Shown here in pieces: positions 36,001-47,196 of a stretch of DNA of 64,000 nt. Source of the DNA: Jacaranda mimosifolia (taxonomy: Eukaryota; Streptophyta; Magnoliopsida; Lamiales; Bignoniaceae); assembly GCA_018894105.1 (NCBI GenBank), contig CM032133.1:16072501-16136500 (forward strand), in the 5' to 3' direction. Below the pieces are notes generated by a model. It ran no database searches. It was not told the DNA's origin and was given only the letters and a program-made list of their open reading frames with translations. Position 1 is the stretch's first letter, and each line of letters opens with the position of its first letter. The position numbers and the translations under genes were made by a program.

Positions 36001-36643
36001 TGGAAGCAATCATGTCTAGTGCGACATTTCTGGAGCATAGCTAAACATTCTTTCTAGTTGTGGCTCTTCCCTATTCAATCCTTGCCTCAGTTTGGCTCTT
36101 CGTCTAACTCAAGATGAACTTAGGAAGGTAATACAAAATATAACAATAGTTTACTGTACATTAAGAATAGACAACACACAATGTGTATTTACTTTCTCCT
36201 AAAAATAATTTCTTTCAATAATTTCTATCTGCATCAGTTGCAATATCATTACCAAGAATATCATGGATTTGATGTGTAAACATATGTACAACTCTAGTAG
36301 TCCTACATAATAGAACTTGTTCATGGTTGGTTTCAAGTAAGAGTTCTTTTATGGAAATGTTCCTGTTTGATCAAAATGAGATAAGTAAGCAACTTAATTT
36401 GATCCATCACATACCCAAGAAGAAGAAGAAGAAGAAGAAGAAGAAGAAGAAGAAAGAAAAAGAAAAAAATTGATAATTTCTACTATGCATATGTATATAT
36501 TTGAACAGAATCATGAATTTATGTACTTATATAATGATAATTTGCAACATCTTAATAAAGGAAAAAGTAAAGGGACTTTTAGAGGTGAGAAATAGCATTC
36601 ACAAAAGGATGGCAAAGAAATGGTGTAGAGAGGCTAACTAGGG
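33012..36643. other. unassigned retroelement-like sequence
   Basis: It resumes the target sequence of CACTA-2. It is only moderately AT-rich and looks like LTR or leader sequence of a retroelement (long non-coding stretches, a TATATATCTATATATAG element at about 33727), but I found no gag or pol motif and no paired LTR. A 71-codon minus frame at 33223-33438 is open but unassigned. An AAG microsatellite lies at 36416-36455. Confidence 0.4.
36416..36455. repeat. (AAG)n microsatellite
   Basis: About a dozen uninterrupted AAG/GAA units. Confidence 0.95.
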
Positions 36644-37145
36644 TGTTAATAAAAGTGTCTAATGGAAATAGGAAAAAAAGAAGAGCAAGGAGTGAAACGG
36701 GTGTTCCCTATTCTTAAGGTTTTTATTGCCCTCACTACTATGAGTTTGCTAAGGGTTATAGGCAATACACCTCCAAGATGTATGCCAATCCTAAAACAAA
36801 AGTTTCAAATGATAGCAATTCACTTGAAAGTATAGAGAGATTTTCTGTGGAAGGATTACTTCAACTGAAGGAGAAGGGAACTATTTATAAGTGAGGCTAT
36901 TTAGTGGTTACAAAAATATTTCGTAACTGGCCGACAGTTATAGAAACATCTAGTAATTGCCTGTCAGTTACAAAAATATCTCGTAACCGCCTGTCGGTTA
37001 CAAAAACATCTTGTAACAACCAAACACTTATGTGTACAAAATTAGTTTTGCAAACAATTATGCACATTTTTTATACATCCAGTTCGGATATAATCTGAAC
37101 GCTTGAAATAATTCCTACTCGAATTATATAAGGTGTATATCAACA
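36644..37145 (-). repeat. Copia-B 3' LTR (502 bp)
   Basis: It matches 41610-42057 along its length. It contains four ~30-bp units of the type GTTACAAAAATATCTCGTAA (36905-37020), against two in the 5' LTR. Confidence 0.93.
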
Positions 37146-37681
37146 ATCCCCTACTTGTTTGGAAAACTACTTTTGACCAAATAAATCTCTGTTAATCATC
37201 TCTAAGGACTGTGTACATAAAGAAAGGTATGACTAAATTGAACCTTCCCTTAGTGCAAATAACTCAAAGTCATATCGAAGTTGGTGGTGTCCACATATTG
37301 AACCTCTACTCCTTTTATAACATGACTGGAGTCACCACACACACAAGTTCCTTCCTTCGCTGCGAACAATCTAATTGCTTTGCGCTTTTATGGCTATGCA
37401 CAACATCTTGATTCATGAACCTCTTAGTAAACCACAACTCTTTATAAGGAGCAGATCCACCATTAGTTCATATAGACAAAATGTTTCTCATGCACTTCTG
37501 TTGCTAAAGTGCAACATTTGTTAAGATGTAGTTCAACCTCAGTCGTGCAACAGACGTTAATATTAAACTACATATGAGACCAAAAGATAGTAACATAGCC
37601 AACAACGATGACTTGCTTTTCCCTTTGAACCTATAAACTAGGGGCAACCTAGATATAGGTTGGGTTCCCATCCCTTTTGGC

Positions 37682-40600
37682 TCAGAGTGGTTTAAGTCCT
37701 ATATCTCGTGTAGTCGAACGTATTAAGTCTCTCGTCAAAGGCCTAGTAAGCGAATCTACCAAGTTTTTACTTGACTTCACATAGACAATTGTAATAATAC
37801 CATCATGTATTAATTGTCTCACAAACTCATGTCTTAGACTAATATGTCTAGACTTACCATTATAGGTACCACCATAAGCCTTTGTAAGAGTAGCTTCACT
37901 ATCATAATATAGTGAAATTGGAGGCATTGGACTTGGCCAAAGATCTATACCTAATAACATATTTCTTAGCCACTCAACCTCCTATCCTGACTGAGCCAAA
38001 TTTATAAACTCAGACTCCATAGTAGAATGAGAAATACACTTCTATTTATTGCTTGCCCAATAAACAGCTCCACCGGCAAGGGTGAAAATTCATCCACTTG
38101 TGGATTTATTATCTCCCACACTAGTAATCCAACTTGCATCTAAGTATCCTTCTAAGATACTTGGAAATTTATCATATAACAAACTAAAACTACTAGTTCT
38201 CTTAAGGTAACAAAGTACCCTACTTATAACTTTCCAATGATCAACATTAAGACAACTCGTGTATTTACTAAGTTTAGAAACTGTAGATGAAATATCTTGC
38301 CTAGTGCAATGCATAACATACATAAGACTACCAATGGCGCTTGCGTACTCTAGCTGTGCAATAGCTCTACCATAATTTTCTTTTAGTTTAACTCCATTAT
38401 CAAAAGGACTATTCACCTCCTTAATCTCAAGGTGACTAAACTTAATTAACAATTTTTCAATGTAATGTGACTGATTTAGCACAAAATCCCCATTGTGCCT
38501 TTTAACTTTGATGCCTAAAATAGCATCTACTTCACCCAAGTCTTTCATCTTAAAGATCGAGGATAGATATTCTTTAGTCTCATTTACTCCAATCATGTTT
38601 GTACTAATGATCATCATATCATCCACATACAATCAACCTATCTGCACTGTTATATTTAAATCCAAAATTTAAAATAGCAGTATCAAATCTCTCATGCTAT
38701 TGTTTTGGAACTTGTTTTAGAACGTAAAGAGATTTAACTAATTTACACATTTTTGCCTTATTACCTAAAGTAATAAACCCTTTAGGTTGTTCCATGTATA
38801 CTTCCTCATTCAAATTACCATTTAAAAATGCTACGTCCATTTGATGAACAAATATATTATAAAGAGAGGACAAGACAAAAAAGAATTCTAATGGAAGCTA
38901 CTCGTGTTACCGAAGCATAAGTGTCAAAGCAGTCAATTCCCTCTACTTGTTTGAATCCCTTGGCTACTAATCTCACTTTAAAAGCAAAAATAATACCATC
39001 GGTATTATATTTTCTTCTAAACACCTATTTGCAACCTATGGGCTTAGAACCACTTGGTAAATCTATCAATACCCAAGTATTATTCCCTAAGATTGAGTCC
39101 ATCTCATCATTCACAGCTTTTTTCCAAAAAGCAATACCTCTAGAAGTCATAGCTTCACTGAATAATTTAGGATCAGTCTTAAGACTATATACATAAGGCA
39201 TTTCATTCACCACTTCATTATTCTGATTCCCTTTCCACCAAGAATAATAGGGATTGAGAAGAAATGAAGTCCTTGTCTAAATTCTTCTCTTTTCTTGCTA
39301 TAGTACTCCTTCTAGGTCTGCTTGTTTGTTCTGGAACACTAGGTTCCCCAGTTTCAACAATAGACCTTTTAGCACCTCTAGACTCATCTAGTGCAGGTGT
39401 AGTACTATTTTCAACATCTTTTGAAAACTTGCTTTCAAAGAATTCCACATCCCTTGACTTAGTTATTACATTAGACTCCATATCAAGAAGCCTATTTATG
39501 CTTTACTATTAGCAAAATATCCAATGAATACACTTCTATTGGCTCGAGCCTCCAACTTAGTCCTCTTTGGATCAGGAAGTCGATAATAAGCAAGACACCC
39601 CCACACTTTAAAATAATTTATGTTAGGCTTTCTGCCTATCCATATTTCATAAGGACAAGTTTTTATAACTGTACTAGGTATCCTATTCAAAATATGACAA
39701 GCAGTTAAAAAATGCCTCTCCCCACAAATTATTAGGCAAATTAACATGATTCAACATACAATTAACCATATTAGGAAAAGTGCGATTTTTTCTCTCAGCT
39801 ACACCATTTTGTTGTGGTGCATATCCAGCACTTGTTTAATGTATAATGCCACTTTCTTCACAAAATGTATCAAACTCATTAGAACAATATTCCATGCCTC
39901 TATCAGAACGTAGAATTTCGATCTTCTTCTCCAATTGTTTTCTGCTTCTGATTTTTTTTTTAAATGAGCTAAGTGCTTTGTCTTTTTTTAACAAATATAC
40001 ATAGCAAAATCGACTAGCATCTTCTATGAACATGATGAAGTATCGTTTTCCTTCTCTAGTCAACACTCCCTTCATTTCACATATGTTAGTGTGTATCACG
40101 TCTAGCAATTGTGATTCTGTTTGTACACTTGAAAAAGGTTTTCTCACAATTTTTGATTTAACACATACTTCACATTTGTCTAGTTCAATTTTACCAATAT
40201 CTATTAATCCCATTGCATGCATATTTTTTAAGTTCTTTGCACTAATATGTCCTAATCGACTATGCCACAAAGAAATTGAACAACTCATATAAATAGAAAC
40301 AAAATTAATAGTATTTATGATAAACATCTTCTACATTCCATTTTGAGCATATCCCTTTCCGACAAATGTACCATTCTTTGTAATAATGGCTTTGCCAGAT
40401 TCAACAGAAATTTTAAAGCCTTTCTTGTTTAAAAGATCATAGAAATTAAACTTTTTCCTAATTTCTGGTACAAACAAAACATTAAGCAAAGTTAATTTTT
40501 GTAGTTCCTTTGCCTCCAACACTGGCACGAGAATTGTTTCCCATTTGAACTTCCTATCCTGTTGCTTCTTCAAAAGTTTTGAACATAGTTCGATCATTAC

Positions 40601-41587
40601 AGACATGAACAATAGCTCCAGAATCTAACCACCAACCCATGGGTTCACTTGCCATATTGATTTCAGAAATCATAGCCACATCAAGACTAAGACATGAAAC
40701 CATGGCAACAAGGTTCTCCTCAACCATGTTTGCCGGCTAGTACCACTCTTACGCTATGTACATTCTCGAGCATAGTGCCCTGTCTCTCCACAAACATGAC
40801 ACTTACTTTTTCTTTTGTTAGGATTAGGCTAGTTTTTCTGTCCGAATTTCTTAAATTGCCCATTATTATTTTTAACACCTGGACCTTTGTTCTTAGAAGA
40901 TCCTGCCTCTAAATAGTTAACACTAGACTGTCTATGAGTCAAATTCTTAGCATCGTGTTTCGAGCCTCGTCTTCAATATATAGATGTTTTTGAATTTGAT
41001 CCAAGGAATGGTCCTCAGATTTATGCATTAACTTTTTGGCAAAATCCTTTCAACTCGAAGTCAATTTAGTAATTATAGCTCCAACTTGGAAAATTTCAAG
41101 TAAGACAACTTTAGCAATTCTCAATTTGTTGACAACAATCTGGAGATCATGCACTTGCTCTAGAATAGGCTTGCTATCAACCATCTTAAATTCTAAATAT
41201 TTATTTATACCTTCGTCCTTCCTCCTCAACTTTGTATTTGAATTCCAAGGCTCCCCACAACTCCCTAGGTGACTTCATGTTAGTGTAAAAATCATTCAAT
41301 CGATCAGAGAGAGAATTGAGGATATGTCCACGGATGAGCTCCTCATCTTTTGCCCTTTTTCTCCTCTACTTCTGCAGTCCGTTGATAAAAGCATGATTTG
41401 GTTGTTGGCCTTCAACTGGTTGGGAATCCTCTGAAATTGGCTGAAGGTTTGGGTCCAACACATAAGCAATTTTCAGCACAGTTAACAAGAATTTCATCTT
41501 ATCTTGCTAACGACTGAAATTGTTGCCACCAAAGCGATCCAACTTGACAAAATACTAGTTCATGATTTTGAACGATTCTGAATCCAT
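37682..41587 (-). pseudogene. Copia-B gag-pol polyprotein, frameshifted
   Basis: The ATG at 41585-41587 starts MDSESFKIMN and a copia gag with VKLDRFGGNNFSR and FLLTVLKIAYVLDPNLQPIS. A zinc knuckle CHVCGETGHYAREC is at about 40760-40805. The protease has WWLDSGA at about 40620. The integrase zinc domain has LWHSRLGHISAKNLKNMHAM and CEVCVKSK (40270-40130), followed by the core to about 39500. RT starts near 39213 and has YVDDMMI at 38630-38612. RNase H at 37960-37682 has LYYDSEATLTKAYGGTYNGK and ends IGLKPL with a stop. The protein would be the usual ~1,300 residues. Multiple stops (for example right after MDSESFKIMN) and frame changes make it inactive. Confidence 0.9.
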
Positions 41588-41609
41588 TGCACATTAGAAA
41601 CCTTAAGAT

Positions 41610-42057
41610 TGTTAATAAAAGTATCTAATGGAAATAGGAAAAAAATAGAAAAAAAGAGCAAGGAGTGACATGAGTGTTCCCTGTCTGTAAGATTTTTATT
41701 GCCCTTACTACTATGAATTTACTAAGAGTTGTAGACAATACACTTCTAAGATGTATGTCAAGCCTCAAAAAAAAGTTTCAAATGATAGCAATTCACTTGA
41801 AAGTGTAGAGAGATTTTGTGTGGAAGGATTATTTTAACTGAGGAGAAGGGGACTATTTATAAGTAAGGCTATTCAACAGTTATAGAAACATTTTGTAACT
41901 GCTCGTCGATTATAGAAACATCTTGTAATAGCTAAACACTTATGTGTACAAAATTAATTTTGCAAACAATTATGCACCTTTTTTATACATCCACTTTGGA
42001 TATAATCTGAATATTTGAAATAATTTCTACTCGATTTATATAAGATGCATATCAACA
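41610..42057 (-). repeat. Copia-B 5' LTR (448 bp)
   Basis: It carries the element promoter on the minus strand (CCTTATAAATAGT-like, plus strand ACTATTTATAAG at about 41851). Two ~29-bp GTTATAGAAACATTTTGTAA units lie at 41878-41935. Confidence 0.93.
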
Positions 42058-42172
42058 TAGTGTTAAGTGGTTGAGATCTAATTTTAAAATTTTCCTGGTT
42101 TCTTATTTGCTGCACTTTAAAATAATGGAAAGTTGAAAACAATAGATCTATAATTTGTGGAGACCCACAGGC

Positions 42173-42258
42173 CACGTGTAGGCCTCACAAGTGCCACAAA
42201 ACCAAAGGCTCTCATTGTTTTGGGTTCGAGGGTGCTAAGATCTGCTAAGAACTACGTG
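42173..42258 (+). promoter_or_regulatory. two ACGTG (ABRE/G-box-like) motifs
   Basis: GCCACGTGTA at 42171-42180 contains a perfect CACGTG G-box. CTACGTGTGG at 42252-42261 contains a second ACGTG core. They lie about 320 and 240 bp upstream of the TATA box, between it and the Copia-B LTR. Paired ACGTG cores are typical of abscisic-acid or stress-responsive plant promoters; that they act here is inference. Confidence 0.5.
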
Positions 42259-42492
42259 TGGTACTCAAAATTCTTCTTCCAAAGTCTAGTTGGGATGTGA
42301 TGTCTAAATTGAATAGAAGTTTAATCAGGCAAAAACTTGAGTCCACATGAAGTTTTGCTTTTAATGTGGTAAAAAATCAATCAACTATGAGTTCACATGA
42401 TTTGTTGACTTTAAAGAGAAAGTTTGTCTTTGATGGCTTTCTTTGAAAGCAATGGTTAGGTTCTTGAGGATGGTGCTCTCTGCTTGCAATGC

Positions 42493-42499
42493 TATAAAT
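42493..42499 (+). promoter_or_regulatory. TATA box of the Arg/Pro-rich secreted protein gene
   Basis: TATAAAT in the context AATGCTATAAATCAAATATA lies 134 bp before the chosen start codon. This would give a leader of about 100 nt. Confidence 0.6.
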
Positions 42500-42632
42500 C
42501 AAATATAAATCAAAAGGTGGGTGCATTAATGAATAGATAAACATCAAGTTAATGCAAGATCAACATGTACACAACTTTTATTCTTATCATATATATTCCG
42601 CACAATTTTGCAACAAATTTTCACTCAAAAAC

Positions 42633-42959
42633 ATGAAGGCCACCGCAACTTTATTGTGTCTCCTGGTGGTTCACTTGGTGCTTTTCACTTTTGCCTCTGC
42701 GGCAAGCAATGGCATTAATGATTGGTCACTTCCTGAAAAAAAAGCTAAAGTGCAGCCCGAGAGCTTTTGGTGGCGGAGGAGGCCGCCACCTCTTCCAACT
42801 CGTGTTGTGAGGCCACCAGGCCTACCAACGATTCCTCGGAGGCCGCCGCCTCCTTCTCGTGTTGTGAGGCCACCAGTTCCTCGGCCTCGGCCTCCTCCAC
42901 CTCGTGTTGTGAGGCCACCAGGGCTGCCAAGGCCTCCTCGCCGCCCGCCAAGAGGGTGA
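42633..42959 (+). CDS. small secreted Arg/Pro-rich protein (108 aa)
   Basis: I do not recognise a named family. Residues 1-24 are a clear signal peptide (MKATATLLCLLVVHLVLFTF, then ASAA), so the product should enter the secretory pathway. The mature part starts near SNGINDWSLPEKKAKVQPES. After FWWRRR it becomes almost pure Pro and Arg with three repeats of RVVRPP (codons at 42801, 42858 and 42903), each set in PPPLPT, PPPPS or PRPPPP. It contains no Cys and is strongly basic. An in-frame ATG 81 bp upstream (42552) is open, but only the 42633 start gives a signal peptide at the N-terminus. The frame is intact, with a TATA box upstream and AATAAA downstream, so this is the best host gene of the window. 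It could be a wall-bound Pro-rich protein, a peptide precursor or a Pro/Arg-rich defence peptide; the sequence alone cannot decide. Confidence 0.8.
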   Translation: MKATATLLCLLVVHLVLFTFASAASNGINDWSLPEKKAKVQPESFWWRRRPPPLPTRVVRPPGLPTIPRRPPPPSRVVRPPVPRPRPPPPRVVRPPGLPRPPRRPPRG

Positions 42960-43011
42960 GGGACTAATGAAACTGATGAAACATGCTAATGCTACAATGC
43001 TATTTTAAATT

Positions 43012-43017
43012 AATAAA
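43012..43017 (+). terminator. polyadenylation signal AATAAA
   Basis: AATAAA lies 53 bp after the stop codon of the Arg/Pro-rich gene, in an AT-rich context. Confidence 0.6.
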
Positions 43018-43020
43018 ACA

Positions 43021-44641
43021 ACCTTTATCTCTTCTCAGAACAATTTACTGAATACTGATGGCAAGTACTCGTGTTGCAGTCTGAAAAACAATACTCAAAC
43101 TTTTTTTTTTTTTGTCTTACTATGTTACGTACTGCAGAAGTATTAAACTGACAATTTTATTAATAAAAATTGATAAGTCACACTAATGATTAAATGAAGA
43201 AGATAATATATACTTTCTAAGAACAAAATAAATAGTTACAAATTTATATGATTTTGAAAAAATTCTTGCTTCAATTCTTTTTTTTAAAGGTTATTTTTTT
43301 TAACATGAGAGAAAAAATATTTTATATAATTACTCTTAAAATCAGCCAAAAAAAATTACCACATGTCCTTTATACTACTTTGCTTAGTCATTTAAAAGTT
43401 TCTAGCAAATGTATACCACTAAAAAATTAATAACACTCGTATTATTATATAATTAATAGAAGACTCCTAAAACTCAGTGTTTACGGACAACAAAGTCCAA
43501 TTCTTGAAGTTTGTGTAAGTAATCTAAACAAACATGATTCCACATCATCAAGTAATATTCTGACATCATCGAAATGTATTAAAAGAAAATTCAAAAAAAT
43601 TATTCTCACAAATAGGACAAATTCTAGATACGATCGAAGTTGAAAATTAAAAGTTATTTGCAATTCACATAATAAGATGTTGAAGAAAAATGTTTTACCA
43701 TGGATTCTAATGTGGAAAGTGTATTTTAATTAGAATAAGATCATGTATTAGGAAAAGGCACTTTGAATCCTCTATTTCATTATCAATTTCATCTTTTATT
43801 CCAATGTTATATGTATATATATATATGTCAAGTGTATCTGATTCTTAATTAATTACTTTATAAGAAAATATTTAATATACATGTCATATATCCATAAAAT
43901 AAAATAGAAGATGAAATAAGAAATGAAATGAATGATTTAAACTAAGAAAAAGGAAACTACATTTTAAATTGTGGTATATGCATTAGGTAGGTTTGTGTTA
44001 GAGGAAGCCTATGTATTTCAATGAAATAGTTTGAGGTCATTTTAACTAAAGTCCATTTCATTGAAGTTATCTTGCTTTTTAAGTTTTTATGCACCACACT
44101 CATAATAGTGACATTGGAACTTCAAACTATGTGAAATAAAAAGAGTGGGAGAGAAAGAAAACAAGATAATAGAAGATTAATTGTAACTGTTTCTCCATCT
44201 CATATATTCAAACTATGCACGTGGTTATTGAATTGAAACTTCCACTTGATTTTCAGATAGGATTTTAATCGAACCTAACTTTTTTCAAATGCTAGAGGTC
44301 GTGGCACGCAGTTTCTGTATGTATAAGTATTTTTTGCATGTGATATATTTTTATTTTGAAAAACACAACAACAAAACTATATAGTTAGAGGCAAATATAT
44401 AAAGACATATGTCAAAATAGTCACCAATAATAATTGAAGTAGGCAGTTTAATATTAATTGCCCTTATAAACTATTTGGCGGCCTATGTATCGAGGAATAT
44501 ATTGGAGTAGCTCATAAACGATGGTACAAGCCCCTAAAGAATAAAAAAATACCTTTATTGTGTTATATAAAGATAATTTATAAAATAATTTCTATATAAT
44601 TCGCGACTGCAACTATAGAGATTATTTGTCCAAATGCCTCT
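43021..44641. other. AT-rich intergenic DNA
   Basis: Apart from the MITE at 43765-43952 I see no gene, terminal repeat or domain here. The open frames are short and AT-driven. Confidence 0.6.
43765..43952. mobile_element. small MITE, copy 2 of a two-copy family
   Basis: Same order as 13140-13318: TTTCATCTTTTATTCCA, then GTCAAGTGTATCT, AAGAAAATATTTAATATACA, then AAAATAGAAGATGAAAT and GATTTAAACTA. Inverted ends are still visible. A TA microsatellite replaces part of the core. Confidence 0.5.
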
Positions 44642-45533
44642 TGATAATGGCAAATTTTATTAATCAAGGGATTGGGCTCAAGCCCAGTGTAGTTGACCAG
44701 AATATATTTGGAACTGGATGGTGTTATATGATCGGGGCGAGTCCTACAATCAATAGCACACGTCAAGCTTGCTAAAGGGCCCTTGGCTAAGGAGCTCTGA
44801 CGCTGAAATTAGTGTACAATCGACCAGAAATTGGAATAGCAGAGTGAGGGCTAAAGGATAATGAACATACCTTGCTTTAGGTTTGTAATGGGGTATTTAT
44901 AGTATCTCATGAGAGGTTAAGATGTCCATGATAACCTTACTTGTGCAAAGAGGGCATTTATCCTTACTTGAGGATCTTTAGGTCTTCGTCCTTCTATGTA
45001 CTTCTCCAGGTGGTGCCTCCTCATTCTCTTCATGATATAGAGGAGATATTCTCATTTAATGCGGAAGAAGAATAGTGGTATAATGGAGGCATGCTCCATA
45101 AATACGGAGGCATGCCGTCTATCAATGCATGGTGGTTGTGGCATATTCAATGCGAATATGACTGGTGGTGTGGAACTGCTTTATGTTTCTCCGATTGACC
45201 TCCTAAGGTCATGATATTTCTTTGTTTGTGAGTCATCTAGCCACACCCTAGTCGAGATAATGGAACTTTCTTGGGTTCAAAGGCTTCTCTAGTTGAGGGC
45301 CTAATGATCATTCTCGAGCTGATCGACCACACTTTGGTCAACTGAAATGATGCCAGTATGTTGAACTGGTGAAATAGCCCAATGAGGATTTAGCCTAATC
45401 AATCACCTGGTCGACTGTTAGTAGGCTGGGCCTATTGGGAAAGATAGCCCAATGAGGATTTAGCCTGGTCGATCACCTGGTCACCTGGTCGATTGTTACT
45501 GGACTGGGTCTGTTGGGCTTTCTTATATTATCA
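44642..45533 (-). repeat. 3' LTR of the Tat element (892 bp)
   Basis: It is bounded by TGATAATGG and ATATTATCA, an inverted pair with TG...CA ends. A polypurine tract abuts it at 45534. On the minus strand it has a TATA box, ATAAATACCCC, at 44890-44900. A 71-bp unit beginning TAGCCCAATGAGGATTTAGC is duplicated at about 45374 and 45445. The second LTR needed for proof lies outside the window. Confidence 0.7.
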
Positions 45534-45551
45534 GTCCTCCCCACTCCGGAG
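45534..45551 (-). other. polypurine tract of the Tat element
   Basis: Read on the minus strand: CTCCGGAGTGGGGAGGAC, immediately followed by the LTR start TGATAATATAAG. It is the expected plus-strand primer position. Confidence 0.65.
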
Positions 45552-45785
45552 TCCTGATCAAGCTTGTGACAAGAAAAAATAGGGAGTAGCTGACTTAGAA
45601 AACTAGTATACATTAGACTAGGGTTCTAGTGCATTTACCACTTTTGAATTTCAAAACTTGGCCAAGGTTTTAGCACATTTAATGCATCAATTACATTGGG
45701 CAGCAAAGTTTTTTAACTGGCAGATGTGTAATAATTGCTCGGTAGCTGGATAGTTTAGCCAATTGATTTACCCTTTGGTGGAGGC

Positions 45786-45793
45786 TATAAATA
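45786..45793 (+). promoter_or_regulatory. TATA box for the antisense ORF
   Basis: TATAAATA in the context GGCTATAAATAGGGGG lies 168 bp before the ATG at 45961. It is on the strand opposite to gag-pol and outside the LTR, so it looks like a dedicated promoter. Confidence 0.55.
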
Positions 45794-45960
45794 GGGGGTC
45801 AAAAATTTTCATTTACCACTTTCACAACAATTTTGAGAGGTCGAGCTCTGCAAGATTTTACCGCTTCTTACCAAGAATTGTGAATTTGATCTTCTTGTTG
45901 ACTTTGTAAGTTGCTTTCATCTACTTTATATCTTTCTTTCAACAAGTTGTTAATAGAAAG

Positions 45961-47196
45961 ATGTTCAGAGTTTTTGAGGAGGGTAGTGGTAGGGAAAGTG
46001 ATTCCGAAGAGACCCGATCGGATGTGGATTTGACCAGGAGGATAGGCTACTTGACTAGTAGGACTAGCGAGTCTTCCAGTGATAGTTCTAATTCTTCTAG
46101 TAGTTCAAGTGATACAAGGGTAGATATCGGGGTGGGGGGAGATGGGCCATCGGGGGAGGCAAGTCGACCTTTGGTGTCTTGAGGTAGGCTATTCACCACT
46201 AATCACTACAGTGATATAATATTTGAGATCGATGATAGCAATCTTGAATTTATTAGAAACCTATACCATATTCCCCTGGAGTTTAAGCTAATTGCCCCTT
46301 AACCTAGAGATAGGATGCATTGGCCTTCGATATGTTGCATAACAATCTTTGAGGATGCCTTAAAGTGTGGGCTTAGGTTCCTGATAGCGCAACTTATAGC
46401 TGACCTCCTCACTGGCCTTCAAGTTTGCGTAACCCAATTACTCCTAAACTGTTTCTCAACCCTTTACATCTTTGTTGTTCTAATGTTGATATATGAGCAA
46501 CCTCATTCTTTCGTAAATTTTAACAACTTTTTCCTCATCCCGATGTCCAAAAAGTTGGGTAGTATCGAAGAGTTGGGCTTTTATTATATGATAGCTCGCC
46601 TTCATCAAAAGATTTTAGTGGCACCCTCATGTTCGCATGGATAAACCTAGAAAAAATGTTATTTCTTCTTTCGCGCTCTTGGGGTGCCGGATTTAACATA
46701 CCTAAGGGATAGCTGAGGGTTGGGTTGAGATGCTCGGCAACGAGACCCTAACCTAGAATAACATATTTATCCGAGATCTGGTCGAGTTTGGAGTTAATAG
46801 GCTTGTCGCCTGCTTGGCTGTATATACTAGCTGATGCTCGACTAGATAGATAACAATTATTTTATTTCTATCATTTTTTGCTTTTAGTTTCTAGTCGATG
46901 ACAATATATTTAATTTTGTGTTATTCTAGATCGAACAGAGATAATGAACTATATACCCCAACAAGCAATGACTCACTAACAAAAGGCACAAGAGTGCCGT
47001 CAGCTGCTTGTCTAGAGGTCGCGTCTCAGGTTCCATCTTAAGGTGTTGCTTTATAGCAATCTTTGTCGACCACGCCATCCCCTGCTCAACCTGTCATCGC
47101 TGAGGTTGCCAGCTTCGCTCTTCGACAGAAAAGAAGAACTGCAGGTGAGCAGCCTTGCCTTTCAAAGAGAATTGCCACAAAAAGGGAAATGGAAGG
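45961..47196 (+). pseudogene. Tat antisense ORF, 5' part (gypsy-associated, PF04195-like)
   Basis: The ATG at 45961 opens a Ser/Asp/Glu-rich N-terminus (MFRVFEEGSGRESDSEETRS, then a Ser run). Further on, 46315-46644 contains FEDALKCGLRFLIAQLIADL followed by LTGLQVCVTQL. This resembles the motif of plant proteins annotated as putative gypsy-type transposon / Transposase_28 (EDALKAGLR-type start, then a hydrophobic helix run). The N-terminal frame stops at 46182 and the two pieces are in different frames, so it is damaged. The Athila element is inserted at 47197. The ORF runs opposite to gag-pol and its function in Tat elements is not established. Confidence 0.6.

Larger units (their letters stand above)
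36644..42057 (-). mobile_element. Copia-B, near full-length Ty1/copia retrotransposon
   Basis: Two LTRs flank a copia polyprotein on the minus strand. The 5' LTR is 41610-42057 and the 3' LTR 36644-37145. Both read TGTTGATAT...TTATTAACA in element orientation. The 5-bp flanks are TAGGG (36639-36643) and TAGTG (42058-42062), 4 of 5 identical. A polypurine tract AAGTAGGGGAT abuts the 3' LTR. The expected tRNA primer site TGGTATCAGAGC is missing next to the 5' LTR: only a few bases (ATC) separate the LTR from TTAAGGTTTCTAATG. The LTRs differ by 54 bp because of a repeat inside them. It ends about 435 bp upstream of the TATA box of the Arg/Pro-rich gene. Confidence 0.93.

Noticed and set aside
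42745..42967. Overlapping ORFs in other frames of the Arg/Pro-rich gene (Glu/Ala-rich minus frame, Ser/Ala-rich plus frame)
   Set aside because: They arise from the GC-rich repeat codons. They lack a signal peptide and separate promoter, and the 42633 frame explains the region.
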